Below are positions 9,566-18,362 of a DNA stretch of 18,837 bases, in pieces. The notes beneath the pieces were generated by a model. That model searched no databases. It was not told the DNA's origin and worked only from the letters and a program-made list of their open reading frames with translations. The position numbers and the translations under genes are program-made. Positions within the stretch are counted from its first letter, which is position 1, and every line of letters begins with the position of its first letter. This DNA comes from Cyclostephanos tholiformis. Its lineage: Eukaryota > Bacillariophyta > Thalassiosirophyceae > Thalassiosirales > Thalassiosiraceae. The stretch is taken from assembly GCA_036939975.1 (NCBI GenBank), contig JALLPB010001454.1, forward strand, positions 1-18,837. Reading direction: 5' to 3'.

Positions 9566-10883
9566 TCATTTATTGTCTTGAAGCATGCCCAGGGCGGCCA
9601 ACAAGGCTGCATAGTGAGGGTTGACAGCACTGGCAGAGGCAGCAGCCATGGTTGTGGAGTTGGCCCTGAAGGCTGGCTTTTGTTCCTCCTTGTGCTTCTT
9701 GCCGAGGTGGCAGTCGGTGGGCTTGTGGACGGTCCATGCCATGTGGTGTTCACACCAATGGTAAGTGTATTCCCCATGCTTCTTCTCCTTGGGATTGCCA
9801 CTCTTGGGTGGGATCTTCTTCCAGGCCTCATCCTTCTTTTGCTCTTGCTTGTTTGAAGTGTCCTTATTGTTTCGTGTTTTCTTGCCACCCTTCTTCTCCT
9901 CGTCTTTCTTGTCCACAATCTCAGATAGCTTTAGGTTCAACTTGAGTTGGCACTTTAGCAACTTGATTTCGGGGGCCATGGCTACAATCTTCTCATCATT
10001 GGGAGACTTGGCTCCCCATTTCTTCTTGCCCACCAGCCAATCATAGTGGGTGAGTACAAGCTTCCCATCCTGATAGTTTTTACATTGGCATCCAATGTAG
10101 ACTTGGATATTGTAGTAGGGCATGACCTGGTATGCGTTAGAGAGGATTTGGATGGGGTCATCGACTGAGGTGCCACGAGACAAGAGTTGTGAGTAATTTT
10201 GGTCAAAGACAGTGTGTATCTTGTCAATATTCCCCTTAACTGTTTCTGTGAATGTGTCCAGATTTTGCAGGTTGTCCCTTAGAGTCTGGGTAGTGGCAAG
10301 GGAATCCATGATGGCAAGGCACATTATCACCTTGTACATGAGAGGTGCATATTCGACTCCATCGAAGGTGAAGTCGGAGTGGTGTGCAAGAAGCTTGGCT
10401 TTGGCATCTGCGGTAAGTGACTTTGAAAGGCAGGCGCACATCATGGTGTTGTTCCGCTTGGTGTATGACTGTGCATCTGCTTCTCCTGGTGTGCAAAATT
10501 GCTCACATTGTTGTATAGTTTTTGATGATGTACACAGCTCTGCCCTCTCTGATGGTGAAGGAGGTGATTTGCTTGGTGCATTGATTTCAACCCATCTGGG
10601 AGCACTTGAGCTGGAGGGCTTTGACAAAGACGACAGTTTGAGCCTGGGTCATGGAAAACCCATCGGTAAGCGCCTTGTCATCGAGGGCCTGGCACCCTCG
10701 CTCGTAAATTGCCGAGCCTCTTTTGGTCAAATAATCGATGAGATCATTGACCTCTAACATGTTTGGTGTGGCTGCAAATGCTACAGGAGCAGGAGCAGTG
10801 ATGGCAACGGGTGCAAGCAGAGCAGCGGCAGCTGCAGCCGTGAGTGTGGTGACTTGACCTTGAAGTGCCATGATTAGGGCCAT
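9566..10883 (-). pseudogene. gag: Copia gag (capsid-nucleocapsid) pseudogene
   Basis: The probable start is ATG at 10883 (MALIMALQGQ, then an Ala/Pro-rich linker). The frame runs through LIDYLTKRGSAIYERG to an in-frame TGA at 10587-10589, where the family has Trp, and stays recognisable through QITSFTIREG and YIIKNY. It then shifts near 10505 into EQFCTPGEADAQ, after which about 300 codons are open to 9566. A long open frame can be drawn from a TTG at 10627, but its first 40 residues are off-frame and not part of the protein. The C-terminal part has a Lys-rich nucleocapsid region and a zinc-knuckle-like cluster (HWCEHHMAW then VHKPTDCHLG). This is the structural particle protein; it cannot be made intact here. 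Confidence 0.8.
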
Positions 10884-11280
10884 GAGTTCATTGACTGTGG
10901 ATGCTCAGTCGGCCATTTCAGCACTTTGTCTTCTAGTAGTGACAGGAATGATGAAGGTTGAGTAGAGTTGCTACTGGGCAACAAATCTCATGGAGGGAGA
11001 TACTTCTGGGTGATCAGGTTCAAAACATGTTGGCTTGATAGCTGCAGGGAGCTTGCTTGTTTATTGCAGTGGTATCTTCCGGAAGGAATGGTACCATAGA
11101 ACAGGCAAAGAGGTGATGAAAGGGCGTCCCCCGTTGCACCCCCTGTTGGGCTCTAGATTAAAAGATGTAGAGTTTATGTAAAGCTGAAAATTATGAGCTT
11201 AATCCTAAACCTAAAATGCTTAAAAGTGATTAGTCATGAGCGATCTTGTTGTTCCTGAGAAAGTGGGTGACTGCATTTAT
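10884..11280. other. Possible Copia 5' leader/LTR remnant
   Basis: About 400 bases upstream (on the minus strand) of the gag start, with no open frame of interest. This is where a 5' leader and LTR should lie, but I see no matching second copy near 6024 and no clear primer-binding site. From about 11150 the sequence becomes AT-rich and unlike the element. Confidence 0.3.
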
Positions 11281-11282
11281 TG

Positions 11283-11433
11283 GTCTAAACGGTTTAGGCC
11301 ACCTTTAGGCCCGGCCTAAACGCTGTCTAGATCGGGCTTAACTACAAAATAACCTAAATTTTAGAAAAATCTAAACGGCATGTCCGGACATGCCGTCTAG
11401 ATTTTAGGCCAGCCTAAATATTTAGGCCCGGCC
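11283..11433. repeat. Cluster of palindromes and direct repeats
   Basis: A near-perfect 40-bp palindrome (11366-11405, 19 of 20 pairs) is centred on GTCCGGAC. A second, 17-bp palindrome with a one-base centre lies at 11304-11320 (TTTAGGCCCGGCCTAAA). The 13-mer TTTAGGCCCGGCC recurs at 11421-11433, and GTCTA(A/G)A precedes both copies. The mixture of inverted and direct copies of a TTTAGGC/GTCTAAA motif suggests a small non-autonomous element or a structured regulatory region. No protein is encoded. Confidence 0.75.
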
Positions 11434-12731
11434 ATGGTGGAGCCGTTCGCCGCGCCTAGCCGCACGGCTATCTCGATTGACTCAAAACCCTTGCGGCGCC
11501 ATCTCTGCGATGGGGTGGTCAATGACTCAGTCGAACGGTTTTGTTTAATTCCATTAACTGGCTGAGAAATGAGTTAATTAAATAAACTGATTTATGTTAT
11601 CGTTATTTTTTAGACATCACTCCAACTCGATCGCCCCCAGAACGATCGAGACGTCATCACGCCACCTCCCGACGTCCCGCCGCGGTCACACGCCCTCCCC
11701 AATACCCCCCCCATCGATAACTCCGAAATTCGGTTGGTTGTTGTGTCCCCGGCATGCTAAAATGGCGACCATCAAAGGCCCAGCCCTCGCCCGCCTCTCT
11801 CTCTTTTTCGATGGGTTGCCTCTTAGCAACCTAAGCACCCCCCCAGCACAAGAGAAGCAAAACTAAGCGTACGCAGCGTTTCCCAAGATGTGGCAAGGCA
11901 GAGCATTGCACCAGAACGGATGGCCAACAGCCGTGGGCGGCGGTAGAGGCCGTGGTGGACATCAAATGGCGTCGTGCCATGGTTTTTGTGTTGTGTTTTG
12001 CAATGTGTTTGCTGTTACGATACACTCTTCTTTTAACCCCCTGGCCTCATGCCACCGGGACATATTTGATCTGCCGTATGTAAACGGCCTAATATTTAGA
12101 CGAATAAATAATGACGGGGGGCTTAGCTGGAAATGTTGCCAACATGTTGTGACGTGTTGGCACGACACGTCGGTATCGTTCCAATTTTTGCCAGATGGGT
12201 CCATGTCACTGACACAAAATCGAAGCTTTGTGGCAGTTTGTACCGGCTTGAACTGACATATTCCAAATTTTTGAAAGTGCGTATGTAGAAATATACTGAG
12301 GTTGAGGGAATGGGCAGAATTTTAACCTAAGGCAAGCCATAAATGCAGACTTAGTAAGATTGACCTCTATTTAATATTTTTGTATTTATGATTTACGTAC
12401 TATGTACTATATGTTTATGCTACAAAGCGATGGAGTACCATAATAATATGATATTACAGTAATAAACATTATGCTGCAAGGCAAATAAAAATACGAAAGA
12501 AGTTGAATCTATTCGCAATCATCGTCATCGTCGTCCTCCACAGCGAAGAGCATTGTTGACAGGAGGAGGAGGAGGTGGGCGATTGGTGTGACCGTGACCC
12601 CCCAACCGTTACGGAATGACGGATCGTCGTCGCCGTCGTCGACGATGTCGTTCGTCCTTCTCCTCCCGCCGCCAGCTTCCCCCCCTCCCAAGCGCGAGCA
12701 ACGTCTCCGACGCGCGCGGGGAAGGAGGACG
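11434..12731. other. Mostly non-coding stretch
   Basis: About 1.3 kb. Plus-strand open frames at 11594-11866 (90 codons) and 11888-12256 (122 codons), and an overlapping minus-strand frame at 11962-12204, have no recognisable domain; I treat them as unproven. Near 12509-12691 a minus-strand frame (about 60 codons, ending VEDDDDDDCE before its stop) could be the tail of the gene to its right, but no joining frame is visible. AT-rich DNA at 12300-12480 may mark its 3' end. Confidence 0.45.
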
Positions 12732-13289
12732 TCATTCGATCCTTCCCGACCCGACCATGTCGAATGTCCGATTGAACGCCTCGTACCGTCTTAGTACCTG
12801 CTGAAGGGCAATCGCGTTCGTTATGGCAAATGCCACGGCCTCGAGCAATGACGATCTGGCGCTCGCGTACTGCGATGCCCCGTCGTCCCCTCCCCCCCAT
12901 TTCCCACATCCTTCCCGTCCACATTCTCGTCGTCGTCGTCGTTCTCGTTGTAGCATTCGTTCACGTGGCGCCAGTCGTTCCCGTCCCCCGAAGATGGCAG
13001 GTGATGCTCGATGTCCACGAGAAGCATGTGGACATAAAAATCGGCGGCGCGACACAGCTCGGAGGCGACGAGGCGATCGAACTCCCTCTGCTCCGCACTT
13101 GCGAGACAACACGAGATGACTCGTAGGTCGACGCTCGTCGTCGTGGTCCCTCCCCCGGTCCCTCCTCCGTTTCGTGTCGACAACGACCCCCCCGCCGCAT
13201 CGTCGTAGCGCTCGCGTCGCCCCCGCCGCATCCGCCTCCTCGCGCCGCTCCTCCCGCGGCGACAGTACTCCCGGTACGACGCGTGACAC
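12732..13289 (-). CDS. 3' part of an AMMECR1-like gene or fusion with SPX-like helical tail, cut by assembly gap
   Basis: Reading leftward from the N at 13290, the frame starts CHASYREYCRRGRSGARRR, nearly identical to residues 390 onward of the AMMECR1 protein at 16968-18362. It then departs: VDLRVISCCLASAEQ, REFDRLVASELCRAADFYV, HMLLVDIEHHLPSS and an Asp-rich stretch. A frameshift lies at a run of seven C (12892-12898). Beyond it comes ASQYASARSSLLEAVAFAIT and QQVLRRYEAFNRTFDMVG, ending at TGA 12732-12734. The pattern of an EFDRLVASEL...FY helix followed by a C-terminal helix ALQQVLRRYEAFNRTF recalls an SPX domain, but the basic N-terminal SPX motif is not clear, so this is weak. It may be the true 3' end of the AMMECR1 gene, a paralogue, or another allele. 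The homopolymer frameshift could be a sequencing error. Confidence 0.4.
   Translation of the reverse strand: MSRVVPGVLSPREERREEADAAGATRALRRCGGGVVVDTKRRRDRGRDHDDERRPTSHLVLSRKCGAEGVRSPRRLRAVSRRRFLCPHASRGHRASPAIFGGRERLAPRERMLQRERRRRRECGREGCGKWGGGDDGASQYASARSSLLEAVAFAITNAIALQQVLRRYEAFNRTFDMVGSGRIE
13161..13289. repeat. 129-bp duplicated segment, copy 1
   Basis: Matches 17068-17196 without gaps at a constant offset of 3907 bases, with about five mismatches by eye. Both copies encode the minus-strand tail of an AMMECR1-type protein. Identity ends exactly at the N on the right side and fades into GTC-rich sequence on the left. Confidence 0.9.
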
Positions 13290-13290
13290 N
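13290..13290. other. Assembly ambiguity (single N) at the edge of a duplicated segment
   Basis: The only N in the window. It directly follows a 129-bp segment (13161-13289) that recurs at 17068-17196, and the sequence to its right is unrelated and AT-rich. This is what a scaffold join or an unresolved haplotype overlap looks like. Confidence 0.8.
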
Positions 13291-13315
13291 TAAAGTGTAA
13301 CATTTGTTACACAAG

Positions 13316-14215
13316 TTACAGTGAACTTTCTGGGCTCATGTCATGTGAACACATAGCTTCTCTGGACAATCGTAGAAAGCTTTTTCTTTCGTAGCCCAGA
13401 ATTTTTTGCAAACCCTTGGTGCAAACCAAGTGGTTGCACACAATCTTGGGGACTGGCTCGATTCCATCGTCAATGTAAGGCAAACGATAGTTATGAAATC
13501 TCAAACTGTGCTACCCCACCCTCTTTACATAGGATGAGTACGTATACCACTCAAAAAGGAAGGGCACCGCCAAAACCAGGACAAGTACCTTGAAATGGCC
13601 GAGCGTACTTGTTGGTCGCTCAAGATAGTGAGGCAATCGCAATCCAAATATCCACAGCTTGCACCCTTCTTCTGTAATTCGGAGGAGAAATAATTATGGA
13701 GGTCAGCGTCACTCATTTTGGACTTATTTTTTACATCCAACCTCGTGATTGTCATCTGTTTGTTGTCATCATTCTTCTCCTCTTCAGGCTGGTCATCCTT
13801 CATTTCCCCCATCGTCTTCCCTCGTGTCACAATATCCCTCCTCACCCCAGCCTCGTTGGCAAAGTCATCATCATAGTCATCATCGTCACTGTGATTAACA
13901 CCGCCGACTGTGGCAAGCTCAACATCACTGACATCAAGAGACAACTCCTTGCCATAATAAATGGCAGCAACAGTGACGGCACTGCCATCATCGTTTGGAC
14001 CACTTCTTGACTGTAGTCGTGGACTACAATGCTTGGGGGGGGGACAACAATCCACCAGCCACCCAACAAAGGGGGAGATGGCTGCGTACGCAGGGGTTGG
14101 CATTGATGGTCGTGCATCCTCCACCACTTGGGGACTTGTTTGCATAGAAGCTTGATTGCGCTGCTGCTTGGCATGCTCAGCACGATCAGCATGTCAAGTT
14201 GTTCGCATGGAGCAC
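13316..14215 (-). pseudogene. Remnant of an unnamed multi-copy-type ORF (YRLPYIDDG family)
   Basis: The minus-strand frame begins near ADRAEHAKQQRNQAS, passes through a poorly conserved acidic middle, and becomes conserved-looking at DLHNYFSSELQKKGASCGYL, CDCLTILSDQQVRSAISRYL and SWFW. A deletion or frameshift near 13570 leads to FEWYTYSSYVKRVG, an in-frame TAG at 13511-13513, then FHNYRLPYIDDGIEPVP and CNHLVCTKGLQKIL. I recall similar proteins as repeated genes in diatom genomes, of unknown function and probably mobile-element associated, but I cannot name a domain. It stops just before the assembly gap, so its C-terminal half is absent here. It starts directly where the piggyBac-like remnant ends, which suggests that two elements were fused by a rearrangement. 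Confidence 0.45.
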
Positions 14216-14239
14216 ATGTCTTGCTATGAGAGGAACCAT

Positions 14240-15878
14240 TGGACATTTGTGTAACAGATGGATGGGCCAAAAAAAGTTGACTGGTCAACATTTGAAATGT
14301 TGTTAGAATCATGACTACAATGAACATAAAAATGTACTCCTTCGAGATCCTGCACAAATGTGTGGGTCTCAACGGGCCTCTTCATCATCATGAAGGCATC
14401 AATCTGATCACCTGGGACCTGTGCTGGCCAGTACCAACATTTCTTGATGAGGGACTGGAAGAAAACCCCCTTCTTGTGAAGTGCCATCACCCCCTTCATC
14501 ACACAAATGCCACTGTCGCTCGTCACCACTTTTCCTGAGCCATGCAGTGGCTCCATCATTTCCAACAGGAGGTCGACAGTCTTGGAGTATCTGGGAAATG
14601 CCCACTGTCCATTGGGAAGCTTGGGTTGGTCCTTCCCCTCAACCAGCTTGACTCACCACATGATCGGCTTTCTCCCATCTCCATCAGCAATTGAGTGATA
14701 TTTATTGCCAACTGGATGGGGCTTGCATGGGAGGGCCATGAAACCAGGGCAGAACTTGTTTAGCCACATGTTCATGTTCTCGTTGATGCATGAAAGCCAA
14801 TGTTTTCTGTGGAGTAATGATCGTTGAAGGCATCAATCATCTTGTGGACCTCGTGAAAGCAGTCCACAAACATCACTGGTGCATCCTTGCTGGTGTAGCA
14901 GATCACAGCCATGATGTCATTAAACCACCCCTTCAAGCAGTACTCATTGAGGCAAAAAGGAGTGCCTTCGAACATGTCTACTGGCTTTGATGACCACCAG
15001 AGGTCACAATCTTTGATGCCTTGGAAACAGGACATAAAATAGATGCAGCCCAACCAAACATAGAACTCTTGGAAGTCAATTGGCTTGTCAAGGGTCTTGT
15101 TGGTCTTGAGGATCACCATCTCAACAATCCACTTCTCAGGAAAGCAGATTCTGAAGAGCGCAAGCTCTTTAAAATTCACGATCTGGTCCCACCAATAATT
15201 CTTGAACTTGCCATAAATGTCGGCAAATCCTGAGGCATGTTGGGGACAAACTATTGGCTTTTCCCATCAGCCAGCTGCATAGATTTCATTGGAGAGCCTT
15301 TGGGGGGTGGCATTCTCCCATGCCGGCTCATTGTCATCATCGACAGTGATCCCTTGCTGCCGGAGCTGGTCTGTCTCCTCGCTCATCTCAATATGCAACC
15401 CACCCTCGATGTTGGCTCAAACATTCATCTGAGCAATGCAATCCGGGTTGACTTCCTCCCCTGGAACATTGACAGGAGTACGAGCGGGAGGGGGGATGAC
15501 AAAGGGCACAGTGGCTGCTTGGTCAATCCACAATTTGCCCTTGATGATGTGAAAGATGGTGTCATCATCAAAATCGTTGATGCACATGCAGTAGCACTAC
15601 TGCATCCTTTGGTTAACCTTGAAAGTGCCCTCCCCCATGATGACAATGCCCTCAAGATGGTGCTTGTCATTGTTTGGCCATTTCTCCCTGATCTTGGCAC
15701 TGGGGTGGAAGAATCGGCCAGGAGCAGAGCCAAGAGCTCCAATACTGGCTGTGGGGGAGGATTGGGGCATTGTGGAATTATGTCCTTGCCAAAAATGTGG
15801 TATGGTGCCTACGTATTCCCACGTAGGTATTCTGCCACCACAACCAACAACACTTTTTTGTGGCAGGATGGAGACCAT
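14240..15878 (-). pseudogene. PiggyBac-like (DDE_Tnp_1_7) transposase pseudogene
   Basis: One frame runs from about 15878 to 14795 with in-frame stops at 15597-15599, 15417-15419 and 15267-15269. It carries FFHPSAKIREKWPNN, LRQQGITVDDDNEPA, YGKFKNYWWDQIVNFKELAL, FPEKWIVEMVI, FYVWLGCIYFMSCFQG and the LWWSSKPVDMFEGTPF block typical of the transposase IS4/piggyBac (PGBD) domain. A frameshift near 14795 leads to SCINENMNMWLNKFCPGF, a TGA at 14653-14655, then GSGKVVTSDSG and KKGVFFQSLIKK. The expected DES(M) catalytic block reads NEN(M), with Asn at 14784-14782 where the first catalytic Asp should be. The second Asp (14517-14515) and a candidate third (14310-14308) remain. Similarity ends soon after, so the C-terminal end and its Cys-rich region are missing. 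It would have cut and pasted its own element; this copy is dead. Confidence 0.75.
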
Positions 15879-16967
15879 GAAATCATGAGATGGTAAATTA
15901 TGGGGGTCAATTGCTCCACAGGCATCAGGGATCCTATGACTACCGTCTTCATGTAATCATTAATAGAACAGAACTCAATTTTACCATGATTGGACAATTA
16001 TTCATCGAAATCACTCAAAGCAAATGCACTACCATTTGGTAGTGAAATTATCAATTGGTAGGAGGGGGGGAATATCCAATTTTATCTTGACTTTGCCGGT
16101 CAACTTTCGAAAATTGCTCTTTTTTATCATTTTTTGTTTCTTAAGTTGTATTTTTTCATGACCTATGTAGGATTTCAATCAAATGGTGTGTGTCAATTTT
16201 ACTTTTTCTTTTCATGCCAAAAGTCAAGGGAAGCCCCACAATAAATCCCTCAACCTCAATACTATCTATCTTTCCATGAAATTCCCACAAATGAACCAAC
16301 CTACATACACCGACGATCCAGTCATCACAGCAGGTGTCACTGCACCTCACAATTTTACAACTTCCCAGTGTCATGTGGTAAAAACTACAACTTTGTAAAC
16401 ATGAAGTCAACCATAAGTTTGAATTGACAAAGCTAGCAAAATCTGAGACATAATAACTTCTTTCTCAGCTGCAATACCTGACTTCTGACTTGTGTTTTGT
16501 TAAAACACAGAGCAAGAACACAGAAAAGTCACAAGAATGAAGTGTGGCAAGTATGAGATAGTTCATCATCAGGAACAGTTGGAATTTATCAAAATCATGG
16601 CAAATGGCATGAGGGCATCAGATCATCCACTACTATTATTGTATCTGCCCACACCAAGCATATCCATTTATACGTCATACATTCTGTTGTTGGTTATTTA
16701 GCGACTGGACTACTGCTCATTACAATTAGACATGAGATCTGTTGTAGACACAGGATCTACCTATGAAGTGCCTTTGGCTTTTGCATACATAAGCAAGTGT
16801 TTTGCATTCTGGCATATTGTGTAAAGTCAAGTGGTTACCCCCCTCTTATTATTCAAAGAGCGAACGATAAGATCCCTTCACTTTTAAGGCAAAAGTAATA
16901 TGTGGTAAAAAGGTATAACAACTATACGCAATGAGGAGAGCACGATGCACCTATATAATATACATCG
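15879..16967. other. Non-coding stretch upstream of the transposase remnant
   Basis: About 1.1 kb of AT-rich, CpG-poor DNA with no supported gene. It may contain the subterminal part of the piggyBac-like element, but no terminal inverted repeat or TTAA target site could be assigned. A perfect 8-bp stem with a 2-base loop lies at 16027-16044 (CACTACCATTTGGTAGTG), followed by CAATTGGTAG. Open frames at 16156-16410 on either strand show no domain. Confidence 0.5.
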
Positions 16968-18362
16968 TCAGAGGTTGATGCATGACGGTCCCATTGATAT
17001 CCGCGATCTCCGACGTATCATCGCCCCGCCGTCCGCGGCGCCCACGACGACGACGTCGCCGCCGCCCCCTCCTCCGTTTCGCGTCGACGACGACCCCCCT
17101 GCCGCATCGTCGTAGCGCGCGCGCCGCCCCCGCCGCATCCGCCTCCTCGCGCCGCTCCTCCCGCGGCGACAGTACTCCCGGTACGACGCGTGACACGCCG
17201 AGGTACGGTACCTCGTGCAGCGTATACTCGACAGCAGGTCGGACGTCACCGCGCCCCGATAGCCAGACTTACGCACGAGGGATATCACCGCCTCCTCCCG
17301 ATCCCACCCCCGCTCGATCGCAACCTCCGGCAGGTAGGTGGCGGTGTAGATCGTACAAGTACCGCCGCCCGTCCATCCCCCCCGCACGCCCTTCCCCGTC
17401 GTCCCGTACATCGTCCCCCCGGTAGTCGCCACAGCATCCGATACGACTAATTCGATGATTATGCCGTGCACGCCCACGATCCAATCGTGACACGTCGCGC
17501 ACTCCTCGTACCCGATAAGGAGGGACACGCATACCCTGAGGTACGGCAACTCGTCCACGGTTATAGGCTTGAATCTTCGATCGTAAAGCGCGGAAGTTAT
17601 CGCGTATTCCGACAGCGATACATCGAGGGTCGATTTGGGAAATAGCGTGCCGATGCATCCGCGTAGGTCGTAACATCGTGCATCGTCGCGATGGTATGCG
17701 TCGTCCTCGACCTCGTCGTCGTCGTCGGGGACGTTGGGGGAAGGGGCGCAATGGCGTCGTCGATCGTGGGACGAACGATGACGATGTCGATGATTCAATT
17801 TGGACCATGTGACGAAGAGGGGACAATCCACGGCGGGGGGAGCGTAATATGACGACGACGAATCGCCGGCATCATCGCGATCGTCGCATTCGTCGTCGTC
17901 GTCGTCGTTGGTCGTCGTCGTCGTCGTCGTCTTCGTCGTGACATACTCCTCGTTCGACGTTCGACTTCCACGTCCGGTATCGGTATCGTCAGTCTCCTCC
18001 ACGGTATCCATGACGTCGTTACCCCGACGTGCTCCCCCCCCCCCCCCGACCACAATCCCGAACCTCGTTCCCGGCGTATTCTGCGAAGGAGGCATCGTCG
18101 TCGCGTGACGAACGTCGTCGTCGACGACGTCATCGTCATCGCAGTGCTCGTCATCCTCGGAGAGGAGGACGACCAACAGCGCATCGAAACAGTGGTCGCA
18201 CATTTCGGTCGTGGCGACGATATTATTATTACGTGCCGCCCCCCCCCCCCTCCCTTCCTCGTCGTCGTCGTCGTCGTCGTCGTTCGACGTTTTCGCGAAG
18301 TCGCCGTCCGGGCCCACCGGCCGATATCCGTCGACGTCTTTGTTTTCATCACGACGAATCAT
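16968..18362 (-). CDS. AMMECR1-domain protein with large low-complexity insertions
   Basis: 464 codons from ATG 18362. Domain blocks appear in order: MCDHCFDALL (residues 54-63), CPLFVTW (180-186), the signature LRGCIGT (233-239), LSEYAITSALYDRRF, ELPYLRVCVSLL, DWIVGVHGI, ATYLPEVA (341-348), ERGWDREEAVISLVRKSGY and TRYR...SYREY (383-397). AMMECR1 is a conserved protein of unknown biochemical activity whose LRGCIGT motif forms a putative active-site cleft. Three insertions enlarge this copy: about 115 residues, acidic and Thr-rich, between CFDALL and CPLFVTW; about 40 before LRGCIGT; and about 25 Gly-rich before ATYLPEVA. The insertions are built from GTC/CGT repeats and C12-C13 tracts, so length errors are possible. 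A TATA-like GATATAACATATAAC lies just upstream. The end (after residue 397) is uncertain because the next 129 bp are duplicated at 13161-13289 with a different continuation. It is CpG-rich and otherwise intact. Confidence 0.85.
   Translation of the reverse strand: MIRRDENKDVDGYRPVGPDGDFAKTSNDDDDDDDEEGRGGGAARNNNIVATTEMCDHCFDALLVVLLSEDDEHCDDDDVVDDDVRHATTMPPSQNTPGTRFGIVVGGGGGARRGNDVMDTVEETDDTDTGRGSRTSNEEYVTTKTTTTTTTNDDDDDECDDRDDAGDSSSSYYAPPAVDCPLFVTWSKLNHRHRHRSSHDRRRHCAPSPNVPDDDDEVEDDAYHRDDARCYDLRGCIGTLFPKSTLDVSLSEYAITSALYDRRFKPITVDELPYLRVCVSLLIGYEECATCHDWIVGVHGIIIELVVSDAVATTGGTMYGTTGKGVRGGWTGGGTCTIYTATYLPEVAIERGWDREEAVISLVRKSGYRGAVTSDLLSSIRCTRYRTSACHASYREYCRRGRSGARRRMRRGRRARYDDAAGGSSSTRNGGGGGGDVVVVGAADGGAMIRRRSRISMGPSCINL
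17068..17196. repeat. 129-bp duplicated segment, copy 2
   Basis: Partner of 13161-13289. It lies inside the AMMECR1 gene and codes for residues from CHASYREY onward. Beyond 17068 the two copies diverge: here the frame reads a Gly/Val-rich stretch and ends at 16968, while copy 1 continues into a longer helical tail. Confidence 0.9.
17885..17940. repeat. GTC/CGT trinucleotide tract in the AMMECR1 gene
   Basis: Two blocks of CGT/GTC repeats encode an Asp run and a Thr run on the minus strand (TKTTTTTTTNDDDDDE). A similar block at 18258-18284 encodes another Asp run. These are likely sites of length change between alleles. Confidence 0.8.

Larger units (their letters stand above)
6024..10883 (-). 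mobile_element. Degenerate Copia-type LTR retrotransposon (diatom CoDi-like), 3' truncated
   Basis: On the minus strand the order is gag, protease, GAG-pre-integrase, integrase, reverse transcriptase. Integrase before RT is the Copia (Pseudoviridae) order. Coding similarity stops near 6024, in the middle of the RT/RNase H connection, so RNase H and the 3' LTR are missing. No LTR, primer-binding site or target duplication could be recognised beside either end; the 5' leader and LTR, if kept, would lie in 10884-11170. Multiple in-frame stops, at least four frameshifts and CpG depletion show an old inactive copy. The limits given are those of recognisable coding sequence. Confidence 0.85.

Noticed and set aside
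9566..10627. A 353-codon minus-strand frame as a complete gene
   Set aside because: It opens at a TTG and its first 40 residues are in the wrong frame; the true gag frame continues from ATG 10883 across a TGA. It is part of a frameshifted pseudogene.
11304..11433. Reading the TTTAGGC motifs as interstitial telomere repeats
   Set aside because: They resemble the plant-type TTTAGGG only in part, are not tandem and occur as palindromes.
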